Shown in pieces: positions 25,623-35,271 of a stretch of 64,000 nucleotides of DNA. The notes beneath the pieces are model-generated. The model had not been told where the DNA came from. It did no database searches and saw only the letters and a list, made by a program, of their open reading frames with translations. A program made the translations under genes and the position numbers. The stretch is from contig CALBZA010000017.1 in assembly GCA_937890005.1 (NCBI GenBank), positions 1-64,000 on the forward strand. Direction: 5' to 3'. Origin of the DNA: an uncultured Verrucomicrobia subdivision 3 bacterium (lineage in GTDB: Bacteria > Verrucomicrobiota > Verrucomicrobiia > Limisphaerales > DASXHY01). The first letter of the stretch is position 1, and each line of letters opens with the position of its first letter.

Positions 25623-27158
25623 ATGCTGGCCTGGACGATTTACATTTCATTTCTCGGTGTGCTGGTGCTGATGCTCCTGCCGAAGGACAATCCGCGCGCG
25701 GCGCGCGGCGTGGCATTCGCAACGGCTTTTGCGGGGCTGGTGATTGCCTTGGTCGCTTACGCCGGGTTCAAGGCCGGTGAACTGCTGACCATCGCCGACA
25801 AAGCATGGATTCCGACGCTTGGATTCCGATACCAGCTGGCTGCGGACGGCGTGAGCCTGACGCTGGTTCTGCTGACGGGACTGGCAGCGGTCGCGGGAAT
25901 TCTTTTCTCCTGGAACATCGAGCATCGCGCGAAGGAATTTTTCGCCTTCTATCTCGCGCTGATCGGCGGTGTGTATGGCGTGTTCCTGAGCTTCGATCTG
26001 TTCCTGCTTTTTGTGTTCTACGAAATCGCGATCATTCCCAAGTATTTCATCATCGCGATCTGGGGTTCGACGCGCCGCGAGTACGGCGCCATGAAACTCG
26101 CGCTCTATTCGTTCATCGGCAGCGCCATGGTGCTGGTGGGAATGATTGCGGCGTATGTGGTTTCCGGCGCGGAGACCATGAGCCTTGTGGAACTGGCGAA
26201 GTTTTCGTTCCCGCACAGTTTTCAAATGTGGGCGTTCCCGCTGGTGTTCGTCGGTTTTGCCATCCTGGCCGGCATGTGGCCGTTCCACACCTGGGCGCCG
26301 ACCGGTCACGTGGCTGCGCCGACCGCTGCTTCGATGCTGCTGGCCGGCGTGGTGATGAAGCTCGGCGCGTATGGCTGTTTGCGTGTGGCGATGACGCTTT
26401 TCCCGCAGGGACTGGAACCGTGGGGCTGCACGGTGCTCGGATTCGGATCGTGGCGCGATGTGTTCGCGGTGCTGGCGGTGATCGGAATCGTTTACGGCGC
26501 AATGGTCGCGCTGGTGCAGAAGGATTTCAAATTCGTCATCGGTTATTCGAGCGTCAGCCACATGGGATTCGTTCTGCTTGGACTCGTGACGTTGAACACG
26601 ATCGGTGTCAGCGGTGCGGTGTTGCAGATGTTTTCGCACGGCGTGATCGCGGGCCTGCTGTTCGCTGTGGTCGGAAGGATGGTTTACGAACGAACCCACA
26701 CACGCGAGCTGCCGATGCTGGAAGCGATGCGGCTTTCGAAGATGCTGCCGTTCGCGGCGGTGACGTTTGTGATTGCCGGCGTGGCATCGATGGGCATGCC
26801 GGGCTTCAGCGGATTCATCGCGGAATTGCAGGTGTTGATCGGCGCGTGGAAGTCGTATCCCGCACTCGCGATCATCACCGGTGTAGGCATTCTGATTGGC
26901 GTTGCCTACACCTTGCGTGCGACACAGAAAGCCTTCTTTGGTGACGACACCACTGCCGCGGCCACGGCTGATGCCGATGAAAACAGCCACGGCCATGAAC
27001 CGCTTCAGCCGATCTCCGTGCCCGAACGTTTGGGAGCGACGCTTTTGATCGGCGCATCCGTTCTGGTCGGCCTTTATCCGCACGTGCTGTTGAAAATCAT
27101 CGTTCCGAGTTTTGAATCGCCGTTGTTCCAATGGATTCAGAAAGGAGGTGCTCAATGA
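25623..27158 (+). CDS. nuoM: NADH-quinone oxidoreductase subunit M, divergent second copy
   Basis: This 511-residue protein is a second NuoM-type subunit. The TM5 glutamate is kept (FLLFVFYEIAIIPKYFII), the TM8 lysine is kept (GVVMKLGAYGCLR) and a late glutamate is kept (GFSGFIAELQVL). The TM7 segment reads GFAILAGMWPFHTW, with Leu215 and Gly where the first copy has Lys and Pro (GFAVKVPLMPFHTW). A His/Asp/Glu-rich loop lies near residue 450. The start is the ATG at 25623, with a GTG at 25578 as a longer alternative. It overlaps nuoN, so it is an integral operon member. Confidence 0.92.
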   Translation: MLAWTIYISFLGVLVLMLLPKDNPRAARGVAFATAFAGLVIALVAYAGFKAGELLTIADKAWIPTLGFRYQLAADGVSLTLVLLTGLAAVAGILFSWNIEHRAKEFFAFYLALIGGVYGVFLSFDLFLLFVFYEIAIIPKYFIIAIWGSTRREYGAMKLALYSFIGSAMVLVGMIAAYVVSGAETMSLVELAKFSFPHSFQMWAFPLVFVGFAILAGMWPFHTWAPTGHVAAPTAASMLLAGVVMKLGAYGCLRVAMTLFPQGLEPWGCTVLGFGSWRDVFAVLAVIGIVYGAMVALVQKDFKFVIGYSSVSHMGFVLLGLVTLNTIGVSGAVLQMFSHGVIAGLLFAVVGRMVYERTHTRELPMLEAMRLSKMLPFAAVTFVIAGVASMGMPGFSGFIAELQVLIGAWKSYPALAIITGVGILIGVAYTLRATQKAFFGDDTTAAATADADENSHGHEPLQPISVPERLGATLLIGASVLVGLYPHVLLKIIVPSFESPLFQWIQKGGAQ

Positions 27159-28633
27159 GCTACCTCGAACTTCTGAAACTGGCGCTGCCTGAAACGATTC
27201 TTGTCGCGACGGCATTTTTCATCCTGGTCGCGGACCGTTCCACGGGCGGACTCGACCGGCGGCTTCGATTCCGCATTGGCGGATTGATTGCGAGTGTTGG
27301 TTGTGCCTTGGCGGCCGGCTGGATCGCTGTGACGCCGGCGCACGCCAATGTGATGAATGGCTTGCTGGTGATTGATCCGCTCACGCGCCTGGTGAAAGCG
27401 GGCATTCTCATTTTGACCATCCTCACGGTGCTGCTTTCATCCGACTCGGATTTCACGGAGCACGTGGGCGAATACATGGCGCTGATTTTGTTCGCCGCGG
27501 TGGGAATGATGTTTCTGGTGAGCGCGGAGGACATCCTGATGATCTTCGTTTCGCTGGAACTGACGAGCCTGTCGCTTTACATCCTGACCGCGTTCAACAA
27601 ACGGAACATCAAGTCGGCCGAGGCGGCGTTGAAATATTTCCTGTTTGGTGGAATGGCCGCGGCATTCACGTTGTTTGGCCTGAGCCTCGTGTATGGCCTT
27701 TCTGGATCGACCAACCTTCACCAGATCGCTGCTGCGCTGGCGGGGAAGGGACTTGATCCGTTGCTGGTCGTTGCGGTTGTGATGACCATTGTCGGATTCG
27801 GCTTCAAAGTGGCGGCGGTTCCGTTTCATCTCTGGGCGCCGGATGCCTATGAAGGCGCGCCGGCACCGAGCGCGGCGTTTATTGCGTCAGGGTCGAAGGT
27901 CGCGAGCTTCTTTATTTTTGCGAAGCTGTTGATGATCGGTTTCGCCGGAGTGGAAGGAAGCGGGGCGTGGCGCAGCTTCGTTTCTGGCTGGATTCCCACC
28001 GTGGCGGTCATTGCTGGTGCATCCATGATTCTCGGCAATCTTGCGGCCATCGTGCAGGGAAGCGTGCGAAGGCTGCTGGCGTATTCGGCGATTGCACATG
28101 CCGGTTATGCACTGCTGGGAATTGCGGCGAACAACGAAGACGGCGTGGCATCGCTGCTTTATTACGTTTTGACCTACGGCCTCACAACGGTGGGCGCGTT
28201 TGGTGTGATTGCAGTGGTGGAAAACAGAACTGGCGGTGACACGATGAGCCACTTCGCCGGACTGAGCCGGCGGGCGCCGTTGATTTCGTTTTGCATGTTC
28301 GTGTTTCTGCTTTCGCTGGCAGGCATTCCGCCGCTGGCAGGTTTCTTCGGAAAATTCTATCTCTTTGCCGCGGCGGTGAAGGGTGGAGAAAACCTGGGCC
28401 TGCTCTGGCTGGTGATCCTGGCCATCGCAACGAGTGCAGTGTCGCTTTACTACTACCTCAAGGTGCTGAAGCAGATTTACGTGGCGGCACCTGAAACGAA
28501 TGAACCGGTGCAGGTGCCGATTCTTCAGCAGATCGTTCTTGGCTTGATCGCGGCTGCTGTGGTGATCCTCGGTTGCGTGCCGGCCGTGGTAGTCGATGCG
28601 TTGAAGACGGCGATCCAGGCGGCAGGCCACTGA
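27155..28633 (+). CDS. nuoN: NADH-quinone oxidoreductase subunit N
   Basis: This 492-residue antiporter-type subunit next to NuoK carries the TM5 glutamate in MIFVSLELTSLSLYILTAF, the TM7 lysine in VGFGFKVAAVPFHLWAPDAYEGAP, and the TM8 lysine in SGSKVASFFIF. A strong AAAGGAGGTG ribosome binding site precedes the ATG, and the start overlaps the stop of the second nuoM. It ends the complex I cluster. Confidence 0.95.
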   Translation: MSYLELLKLALPETILVATAFFILVADRSTGGLDRRLRFRIGGLIASVGCALAAGWIAVTPAHANVMNGLLVIDPLTRLVKAGILILTILTVLLSSDSDFTEHVGEYMALILFAAVGMMFLVSAEDILMIFVSLELTSLSLYILTAFNKRNIKSAEAALKYFLFGGMAAAFTLFGLSLVYGLSGSTNLHQIAAALAGKGLDPLLVVAVVMTIVGFGFKVAAVPFHLWAPDAYEGAPAPSAAFIASGSKVASFFIFAKLLMIGFAGVEGSGAWRSFVSGWIPTVAVIAGASMILGNLAAIVQGSVRRLLAYSAIAHAGYALLGIAANNEDGVASLLYYVLTYGLTTVGAFGVIAVVENRTGGDTMSHFAGLSRRAPLISFCMFVFLLSLAGIPPLAGFFGKFYLFAAAVKGGENLGLLWLVILAIATSAVSLYYYLKVLKQIYVAAPETNEPVQVPILQQIVLGLIAAAVVILGCVPAVVVDALKTAIQAAGH

Positions 28634-28717
28634 GCCGGCAACCGGGATTCTTCTCGTCGAGACAGATTTCCCCTCGCGTGTGCGGGAGAACTTTGCTTTG
28701 CTTCGCGCGGGACGCAA

Positions 28718-31700
28718 ATGACCTCATCCAGAAATCTTCTCGCCTGGCCGGCCATACTTCTGAGCCTGTTTGGAATCAGCTCCTCCAACGCGCAATCGAC
28801 CAACGACGCCAAAATCTGGGTTCGAACGGCGGGAAATCCGCGCCCGGAAGAGCGCTGGGTTGAGCCGGATCGTGGTGAATATTTCACCCTGGATCAGGTT
28901 GCATTCAGAGCCGTCGCGCAAAAGGCGTCGCGCGGTGAGCCATCGTCGGCGCGCGCCAGTGGAATGGAAGTCGAACTGCCGATGCCGGATGGAACGACCG
29001 CGCGATTCGCGATTGTGGAAGCGCCGATCATGGAGCCCGAGCTCGCGGCGAAGTTTCCGCAGATTACAACCTACGCCGGACAGGGAATTAATGATCCCGA
29101 CGCGACCGTGCGGCTGGATCTGACGCCATTGGGATTTCATGCGCAGGTGCTGTCGCCGCGCGGTGCGATCTACGTTGATCCTGCGTTTCGCGGTGACACC
29201 AACACCCACGTGGCCTATTGGAAGCGCGATTTGCGGAGGAACACGACATTTCGATGTTCTCCTCCGATTCCCATTGGTTCGGCCATTCGCCCGGATCTGT
29301 CTCTCCAGGTGCGACGACCGCTTTCAGGAGGCAGTCTCAGAACGTTCCGGCTGGCGGTATCCACGACTGGCGAATATACGGCTTTCTTCGGCGGGACTGT
29401 GGAAGCGGCGATGTCGGCAGTCGTCACCGCCGTCAATCGCGTGACGGGCATTTACGAACAGGAACTGGCCGTGCGGCTCGTGCTCGTGGCGAACAATGAC
29501 CTTCTGATTTTCACCGACGGGAACAGCGATCCATTCACGAACGAGAATGAGAGCTGGATGCTCGACGAGAATCAGGGCGTCGTCGATTCGATCATCGGCA
29601 GTGCCAACTATGACATTGGACATGTCTTCGGCACTGGCGGTGGAGGAATTGCAACGCTAGGGAGTGTTTGTCATCCCTCCTACAAGGCCCGAGGCGCAAC
29701 CGGTGCTTTCTCCCCTGTTGGCGATGCCTTTTACATCGATTACGTCGCGCACGAAATGGGACATCAGTTCGGAGCGAATCATACGTTCAACAGCACCTCG
29801 GGCGCATGCGGTAGCGGGAACCGGCATGGACCAACGGCGTATGAACCGGGAAGCGGATCGACGATCATGGCCTATGCGGGAATCTGTACGGGAAACGATC
29901 TCCAGTTTCACAGCGACCCTTATTTTCACGCCGGCAGTCTGGACGAAATCCACACATTCCTGAACACGGATGCCGGTTGCGCAATGGGATCCGCAACCGG
30001 CAATTCTCCGCCCGTGCCAAACGCCGGGGCAAACTATGTGATCCCGGCAAACACACCGTTTGTGCTTACCGCCAGCGCCACTGACCCGGATGGAGATGCG
30101 CTGACTTATTGCTGGGAGCAAATGGATCTCGGTCCCTCGGCATCGCTTTCAGCCGGCGATTCAGGGAGCGGCCCGCTGTTCCGCTCATTTCTGCCGACCA
30201 CAAGTCCGGTTCGATACTTCCCGAAACTCAGCAGCGTTCTGGCGAATACCAACTGGAATCAGGAAAAACTGCCCACCACGAGCCGGACGATGAACTTCCG
30301 CGTTACTGTCCGGGATAATCGACCGGGCGGTGGTGGTGTGGCTGATGACGACATGACGGTCACAGTTGTTGGAACCGCCGGGCCGTTCCGGGTGACTTCG
30401 CCCAACACGGCTGTGGCCTGGGCAGGAAACCAGACCGTGACATGGAATGTTGCGGGAACGACTGCCGCCCCGATCAATGCCTCGAGCGTGAACATCTTTC
30501 TCTCTGTAGATGGTGGCCAGACTTTTTCGTATCAGCTGGCGACGAATGTGCCGAACACCGGTTCCCGACTCGTCACGCTTCCGAACGTGAGCACGTCACA
30601 GGCGCGGGTGAAGGTTCAGGCGGCAGGAAACATTTTTTACGACATTTCCGACGCCAACTTCACCATCGTTCCCAGCGGCCCGTTCGTTTCTGTTTCAAAT
30701 GCCGTGGTGACCTCGGAATCGTGTTTTCCAACGAACGGCTGGATCGATCCGTTTGAAACGGTCACGGTGAATTTCACATTTCAGAACACCGGGACAGCTC
30801 CCACGACCAATCTGGTTGTGACGCTTCTGCAAACGAATGGAATCTATTATCCAGGCGCTCCGCAGAACATCGGGGTGATTCCGGTCGGAAGCACAGCGAC
30901 GCGGTCATTTCAGTTCACTCCATCGGGAAGCTGCGGCGGTTCGCTCACAGCTCTGTTTCAGCTGTCCGACAACGGCACGTCCCTTGGAACGGCAGCCTGG
31001 CCATTCACCCTGGGGAGCGTGCAATCGACGATCGTGACGCAGGTGTTCAACAATCCGGGTTTCATCGTAATTCAGGATGCCGATGTTGCCTGGCCGTATC
31101 CGTCATCAATCAATGTGGGTGGCGTTTCAGGCGAGGTGGTGAAAGTGACCGTGACATTGAACGGGCTCAGCCACACTTATCCCGATGACATCGGGATGCT
31201 GCTGGTCGCCCCGAACGGGCGGGCGGTGAAGTTGATGGATGCATGTGGCGGTGATGGTGATCTGTCGTTCATCAATCTGACCTTTGATGACGCCGCCCCG
31301 GCCTCTCTACCCGATTCGACGCAGATATTCGGCGGAACGTATCGCCCGACCGATAATTTTCCAAATGACGGATTGGAGGGAACGCCGCCGCCTCCGTATC
31401 AAACCACTTTGCTTTCGCTGGGGACAGTTCCGAACGGAACATGGTCTCTTTATATTCAGGATTTCAACGTGGCCGATTTTGGTGACATCAGCGGCGGCTG
31501 GACGTTGCGGATCGTTTCGTCGAACGCCGTCGTCAGCTGTTGTTCGACTTTCCCGCAGCCATCGTTCACGAGCATGACGAGGGAAGGCGAACTGGTTCGT
31601 TTCAGCTGGAGCGCGATTCCCGGTCCGAACTATCAGGTTCAATATCGAACCAACCTGACTGTCGGTTCATGGCAGAATTTCGGCGGACCGATTCCGGGAA

Positions 31701-31777
31701 CCAACATGGTGCTGACCGTGACGGACTCAGTCGCAGCGGAACCGGTTAGGTTCTACAGAGTGATTGTGTTGCCGTGA
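28718..31777 (+). CDS. Secreted M12-like zinc metalloprotease with proprotein convertase P domain
   Basis: This 1019-residue exported protein has a signal peptide (about 1-25, ending SSSNA). A reprolysin-type catalytic domain (about 200-430) carries the zinc motif HEMGHQFGANH at 345-355 and a Met-turn SGSTIMAYAG. A PKD-like segment begins PNAGANYVIPANTPFVL, and beta-sandwich repeats follow. A P-domain-like region (HTYPDDIGMLLVAPNGR ... NGTWSLYIQDFNVADFGDISGGW) lies near 805-930. The end, YQVQYRTNL...RFYRVIVLP, is a tail I associate with verrucomicrobial secreted proteins. It is probably an extracellular protease, a single gene convergent with the DUF362 gene. Confidence 0.85.
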   Translation: MTSSRNLLAWPAILLSLFGISSSNAQSTNDAKIWVRTAGNPRPEERWVEPDRGEYFTLDQVAFRAVAQKASRGEPSSARASGMEVELPMPDGTTARFAIVEAPIMEPELAAKFPQITTYAGQGINDPDATVRLDLTPLGFHAQVLSPRGAIYVDPAFRGDTNTHVAYWKRDLRRNTTFRCSPPIPIGSAIRPDLSLQVRRPLSGGSLRTFRLAVSTTGEYTAFFGGTVEAAMSAVVTAVNRVTGIYEQELAVRLVLVANNDLLIFTDGNSDPFTNENESWMLDENQGVVDSIIGSANYDIGHVFGTGGGGIATLGSVCHPSYKARGATGAFSPVGDAFYIDYVAHEMGHQFGANHTFNSTSGACGSGNRHGPTAYEPGSGSTIMAYAGICTGNDLQFHSDPYFHAGSLDEIHTFLNTDAGCAMGSATGNSPPVPNAGANYVIPANTPFVLTASATDPDGDALTYCWEQMDLGPSASLSAGDSGSGPLFRSFLPTTSPVRYFPKLSSVLANTNWNQEKLPTTSRTMNFRVTVRDNRPGGGGVADDDMTVTVVGTAGPFRVTSPNTAVAWAGNQTVTWNVAGTTAAPINASSVNIFLSVDGGQTFSYQLATNVPNTGSRLVTLPNVSTSQARVKVQAAGNIFYDISDANFTIVPSGPFVSVSNAVVTSESCFPTNGWIDPFETVTVNFTFQNTGTAPTTNLVVTLLQTNGIYYPGAPQNIGVIPVGSTATRSFQFTPSGSCGGSLTALFQLSDNGTSLGTAAWPFTLGSVQSTIVTQVFNNPGFIVIQDADVAWPYPSSINVGGVSGEVVKVTVTLNGLSHTYPDDIGMLLVAPNGRAVKLMDACGGDGDLSFINLTFDDAAPASLPDSTQIFGGTYRPTDNFPNDGLEGTPPPPYQTTLLSLGTVPNGTWSLYIQDFNVADFGDISGGWTLRIVSSNAVVSCCSTFPQPSFTSMTREGELVRFSWSAIPGPNYQVQYRTNLTVGSWQNFGGPIPGTNMVLTVTDSVAAEPVRFYRVIVLP

Positions 31778-31790
31778 ACTTCGGGCGCGA

Positions 31791-32813
31791 TCATTGAGTC
31801 ACCTTGACCACGCGAATTTTCCCGGGATTGGAAATGCCGAGTTCCAGCAATTCCGCATTTGAGTAGAGTTCCATATTGGTTTTCAAACGCGGCGCCTTGG
31901 ATTTTTCCCGTTGCTGTTCCAGTTCCTGAAGCGACAACGCGTCCAGCGCCACGGGATCTTTGCTGAAACGAAGTTGATTCAAAGGCGTTGAGTAGTGCAG
32001 AAGCGTGCGTTCCTCTCCTTCGTACTGGCAGATCAGGGCATCGACAATGTTCAGAACCACCTTGTCGCTGAGAGCGGGCAGAGCATAGATTTCCGGCACG
32101 GCAGTGGCGAGTCGGGCGGGATCGTTCTCGAAGCGGCGCGAGTTGTCCACGCTGCCGAGCGCGAGACTGTACAGGTTTCCCACCACGCCGACCTGATTGT
32201 GATTCATCAGCGGCGTGATGTTGATGATCTTCGTGATGTCACGACTCACGAGCTTCGATACGAACGATCTTTTTCCCACGCCCTCGCCCTTGCGACCGAA
32301 CTCCAGGTCACCCCAGACCAACGTGCCGATCAGCGACGATTCATAATACGTTTTCTCGTCGAAACCGGCTTCGGCGCTGCCGACGAGACGGATTCCCAGT
32401 TGCTCGCTCAGTCTGTTGAATCCGGCCAGCTTCAGGTCGCCGAGGCGTTTGTCCCAAACGATGATGTTGTTCGTTGGAATTCCCGCTGCGATCAGGCTTT
32501 GAACCACAGCAGCGACGACACTTTGCCGGGTGCCGCTGTTGGGACCCGGTTCGGAAAACACTTTGATGCCGACAACATCATTCGTTCTGACAAGTGAAAG
32601 CCACGCATCACGGATGGTCGCGGTCTGTGTCAGTCTGGTGAGTCCTTGAACGAGCATTGGCTCCATCTGATCCGGCCGGGGGCGAAACGCTTCGGTGGCG
32701 AGCGGGTTTTCCACCACGAACACGGTCGATCGCGCCGGGCCCTGCGTGCGGATCGATTGATCGAACTGTGCGTGCAGTCCGGGGAGGAAGCAGAGCAACA
32801 CCAGCGCAAACAT
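31791..32813 (-). CDS. DUF362 family protein, exported
   Basis: This 340-residue protein has a hydrophobic N-terminus (MFALVLLCFLPGLHAQ) consistent with a signal peptide. The body matches the DUF362 pattern VVGIKVFSEPGPNSGT, VWDKRLGDL, and IINITPLMNHNQVGVVGNLYSLALGSVDN. The family function is unknown, and no ferredoxin cysteines are seen here. A GTG at 32852 would give a more basic n-region (MSRNALINQGCRAMF), but AAGG before the ATG at 32813 fits better. The longer frame upstream overlaps the divergent TPR gene and is not coding. Confidence 0.75.
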   Translation of the reverse strand: MFALVLLCFLPGLHAQFDQSIRTQGPARSTVFVVENPLATEAFRPRPDQMEPMLVQGLTRLTQTATIRDAWLSLVRTNDVVGIKVFSEPGPNSGTRQSVVAAVVQSLIAAGIPTNNIIVWDKRLGDLKLAGFNRLSEQLGIRLVGSAEAGFDEKTYYESSLIGTLVWGDLEFGRKGEGVGKRSFVSKLVSRDITKIINITPLMNHNQVGVVGNLYSLALGSVDNSRRFENDPARLATAVPEIYALPALSDKVVLNIVDALICQYEGEERTLLHYSTPLNQLRFSKDPVALDALSLQELEQQREKSKAPRLKTNMELYSNAELLELGISNPGKIRVVKVTQ

Positions 32814-32845
32814 TGCGCGGCAACCTTGATTTATCAGTGCGTTTC

Positions 32846-32874
32846 TTGACACGTCAGGGCGCGAATGGTACCAC
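32846..32874 (+). promoter_or_regulatory. Candidate sigma-70-type promoter of the TPR lipoprotein gene
   Basis: A perfect TTGACA (32846-32851) is spaced 17 bases from TACCAC (32869-32874), a weak -10. A start near 32881 would make the ATG at 32883 almost leaderless and would suit the GTG at 32907 better. Confidence 0.3.
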
Positions 32875-32882
32875 GGGTTCCA

Positions 32883-34520
32883 ATGCTGATCATCAAAAAT
32901 TGGGGGGTGAAATGTGCTCTTCTTCTGCTGCTGGCGATGGGGTTGGCAGGGTGCATGCCCGCGGGGCCGAAAGCGCTCCTGAACGGGCAGAAACTGATCG
33001 AAGAAGGTGATTTCCCCAATGCAGTCGCGAAGCTCCAGACGGCGACATCGCTGATGCCGACGAATGCGGCGGCCTGGAATTACCTCGGGATCGCGTTGCA
33101 ACACATGGGACAATCGACGAACGCCGAAGCAGCGTATCTCAAGGCATTGTCTCTCGATCGGAACCTTTCCGAAGCCCAGTTCAATCTTGGCTGTCTGCGG
33201 CTTGAGGAACAGCGGCTTGACGCGGCGAAGTCGGCGCTCATTTCCTACACCGCGTTGCGTGGAAATTCGATTGAAGGCTGGCTGAAACTCGGGACCGTGC
33301 AATTGCGGCTGAGGGAACTCGCGGCAGCGGAAAAAAGTTTCAACGAAGTGCTCGCGCTCGATGAGAAAAACCCGGAGGCGTTGAACAATCTCGGGGTCAT
33401 TCATCTTCAACGTCGCGATGCGCGCCAGGCAGCGGCATTCTTCAATCGTGCCCTGGAGGCGAAACCGGATTACGGTCCCGCGCTTTTGAATCTCGCAGTC
33501 GTCAATCACGTTCACCTGAACAATCCCGCCCCGGCGCTTCGAAACTACAAGGAATATCTGGCGCTCTCCGATGAGAACGCGGATTCGGAAACAGTTCTCG
33601 CCATAGCCGCGTCACTTGAACAGCAGCTCAATCCCGCCCCGGCGACTGCTTCAACAACGCGCGAGGTCGAACCGGCAGAGGTTGCAGCGGCCAGGCCTCC
33701 GGTGACGCGGACGACGACGAATCCACCGCCTCGGACAACAACTCAGGTGGCAAGGGCTGCTGACAGTTCTCGTTCCGGTGCTGACGCTGCTCCTACCAGA
33801 ACGACGCCGACCGACAGCCCGGCAAATGCAGCCGCGACCCAGCCGCGGACCGAAACCCCGACAAACAAACCGGGCATTCTTCGCCAGATGAATCCAATGC
33901 GGCTGTTTCGTTCCGACGAAAGAACGGAACCGCAATCGACGGCGTCCGCGTCCAGACCGTCATCGACTCAAGCCACACAAGGTTCAACGGATGCCAAAGC
34001 ACTGGCCGCGTTTCCGCGTTACAAATACAAGAACCCGCGAAAACCGGAGGCGGGTGATGTTCCTGCCGCGCGGAGAGTTTTTCAGGAAGGATCTCGTGCG
34101 CATCAGGGGCACCGCTACGACGAGGCGTTGGCGGCATATCAGCAGGCGACGAAGCTTGATCCAGCCTTTTATGAGGCCTACTACAACATGGCGCTTGCGT
34201 CTTTGGGCGTCGGAAATCTGTCCCAAGCTTTGACAGCCTACGAATCCGCGCTCGCGATTCGTCCGGATTCGCTGGATGCGCGATATAATTTCGCCGTGGC
34301 ATTGCGGCAGGGGAATTTCATTGCGGACGCCATTCGCGAGTTTGAGAACGTTCTCTCCCGCTATCCCCGCGAAGCCCGGGTTCACATAGCCCTGGGAAGC
34401 ATCTATGCCCAGCAGCTTCGGAACAACGCCAGGGCGAAGGAACACTACAACCGGGCGCTGGAGCTGGATCCGAAGAATCCCCAGGCAGCCACCATCCGAT
34501 ACTGGCTCAGTTCTCACTGA
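32883..34520 (+). CDS. TPR-repeat lipoprotein
   Basis: This 545-residue predicted lipoprotein has a lipobox, LLLLLAMGLAGC, near the N-terminus. TPR units cover about 30-245 (GDFPNAVAKLQTATSLMP, AAWNYLGIALQHMGQSTNAEAAYLKAL and others). A disordered Pro/Thr/Ala/Arg linker spans about 250-375. A second TPR block runs from about 395 to the end (HRYDEALAAYQQATKLDP ...). It probably scaffolds envelope proteins. A GTG start at 32907 would give a compact lipoprotein signal and agrees better with the candidate promoter. The next gene is cvpA, 69 bases on. Confidence 0.8.
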   Translation: MLIIKNWGVKCALLLLLAMGLAGCMPAGPKALLNGQKLIEEGDFPNAVAKLQTATSLMPTNAAAWNYLGIALQHMGQSTNAEAAYLKALSLDRNLSEAQFNLGCLRLEEQRLDAAKSALISYTALRGNSIEGWLKLGTVQLRLRELAAAEKSFNEVLALDEKNPEALNNLGVIHLQRRDARQAAAFFNRALEAKPDYGPALLNLAVVNHVHLNNPAPALRNYKEYLALSDENADSETVLAIAASLEQQLNPAPATASTTREVEPAEVAAARPPVTRTTTNPPPRTTTQVARAADSSRSGADAAPTRTTPTDSPANAAATQPRTETPTNKPGILRQMNPMRLFRSDERTEPQSTASASRPSSTQATQGSTDAKALAAFPRYKYKNPRKPEAGDVPAARRVFQEGSRAHQGHRYDEALAAYQQATKLDPAFYEAYYNMALASLGVGNLSQALTAYESALAIRPDSLDARYNFAVALRQGNFIADAIREFENVLSRYPREARVHIALGSIYAQQLRNNARAKEHYNRALELDPKNPQAATIRYWLSSH

Positions 34521-34589
34521 CCTTGTGGCATGGAAATGGCTCGGTTTGGGACGTCGTGTCGCATTCATCAACCGCGGCGCGCGTCTCAA

Positions 34590-35198
34590 ATGAATTTTAA
34601 TCTGCCATTTAACTGGTTCGACGTCCTCACGGTCGTGTTGCTCTTTGTCGGAATCCAGTGTGGACGCAAACACGGACTGTCGGTCGAACTGCTCAAAACT
34701 TTGATGTGGATATCGATCGCGGCGATCTGCGGGCTGGCTTACGCACCGGTCGGTTCGATCCTGGCGCAAAAATCGGTGTTCAGCCTGCTGTCCGGCTACC
34801 TGATGGCCTATGTTGCCATTGCTGGCCTGGTTGCAATCGCTTTTGTCTATGTGAAACGTGCGCTGGGCGGAAAACTGATTGGAAGTGACACATTCGGCGG
34901 AAGTGAATTTTACCTGGGCATGCTGGCGGGAATGATCCGGTTTGCATGCATTCTCATCTCGGTGCTGGCCCTGTTGAATGCCCGCTATTACAACCCCGCT
35001 GAAATTCGGGCGAAGCAAAAATTCCAGAGTGAAGTCTATGGAAGCAATTTCTTCCCGGAACTCTATGAGATTCAGGCGCAGGTGTTCGAGAAATCGCTCC
35101 TCGGTCCGGTATTTCGCAATCAGCTCGGGTTTCTCCTCATCAAGCCCACCGCACCCGAGGTGAAGGAATTCAAGCAGCGCGAATACGCGACGCCCTGA
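34590..35198 (+). CDS. cvpA: CvpA family membrane protein
   Basis: This 202-residue inner-membrane protein has four predicted helices. The N-terminal FNWFDVLTVVLLFVGIQCGRKHGLSVELL matches the CvpA/colicin V production family pattern of a first helix followed by a short charged turn and a glycine-rich loop. A soluble C-terminal 60 residues follows. In other bacteria CvpA affects envelope stress resistance, and the mechanism is unknown. The frame is open to 34530, but the ATG at 34590 (MNFNLPFNWFD) fits the family. It lies just before dnaG. Confidence 0.75.
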   Translation: MNFNLPFNWFDVLTVVLLFVGIQCGRKHGLSVELLKTLMWISIAAICGLAYAPVGSILAQKSVFSLLSGYLMAYVAIAGLVAIAFVYVKRALGGKLIGSDTFGGSEFYLGMLAGMIRFACILISVLALLNARYYNPAEIRAKQKFQSEVYGSNFFPELYEIQAQVFEKSLLGPVFRNQLGFLLIKPTAPEVKEFKQREYATP

Positions 35199-35271
35199 TG
35201 GCGGCCTCATCGAAGGCACGCGTTCGCACAAACGTCTTTCTCTCCTTTTTCCTGCGCTCTAACCTTGGCGC

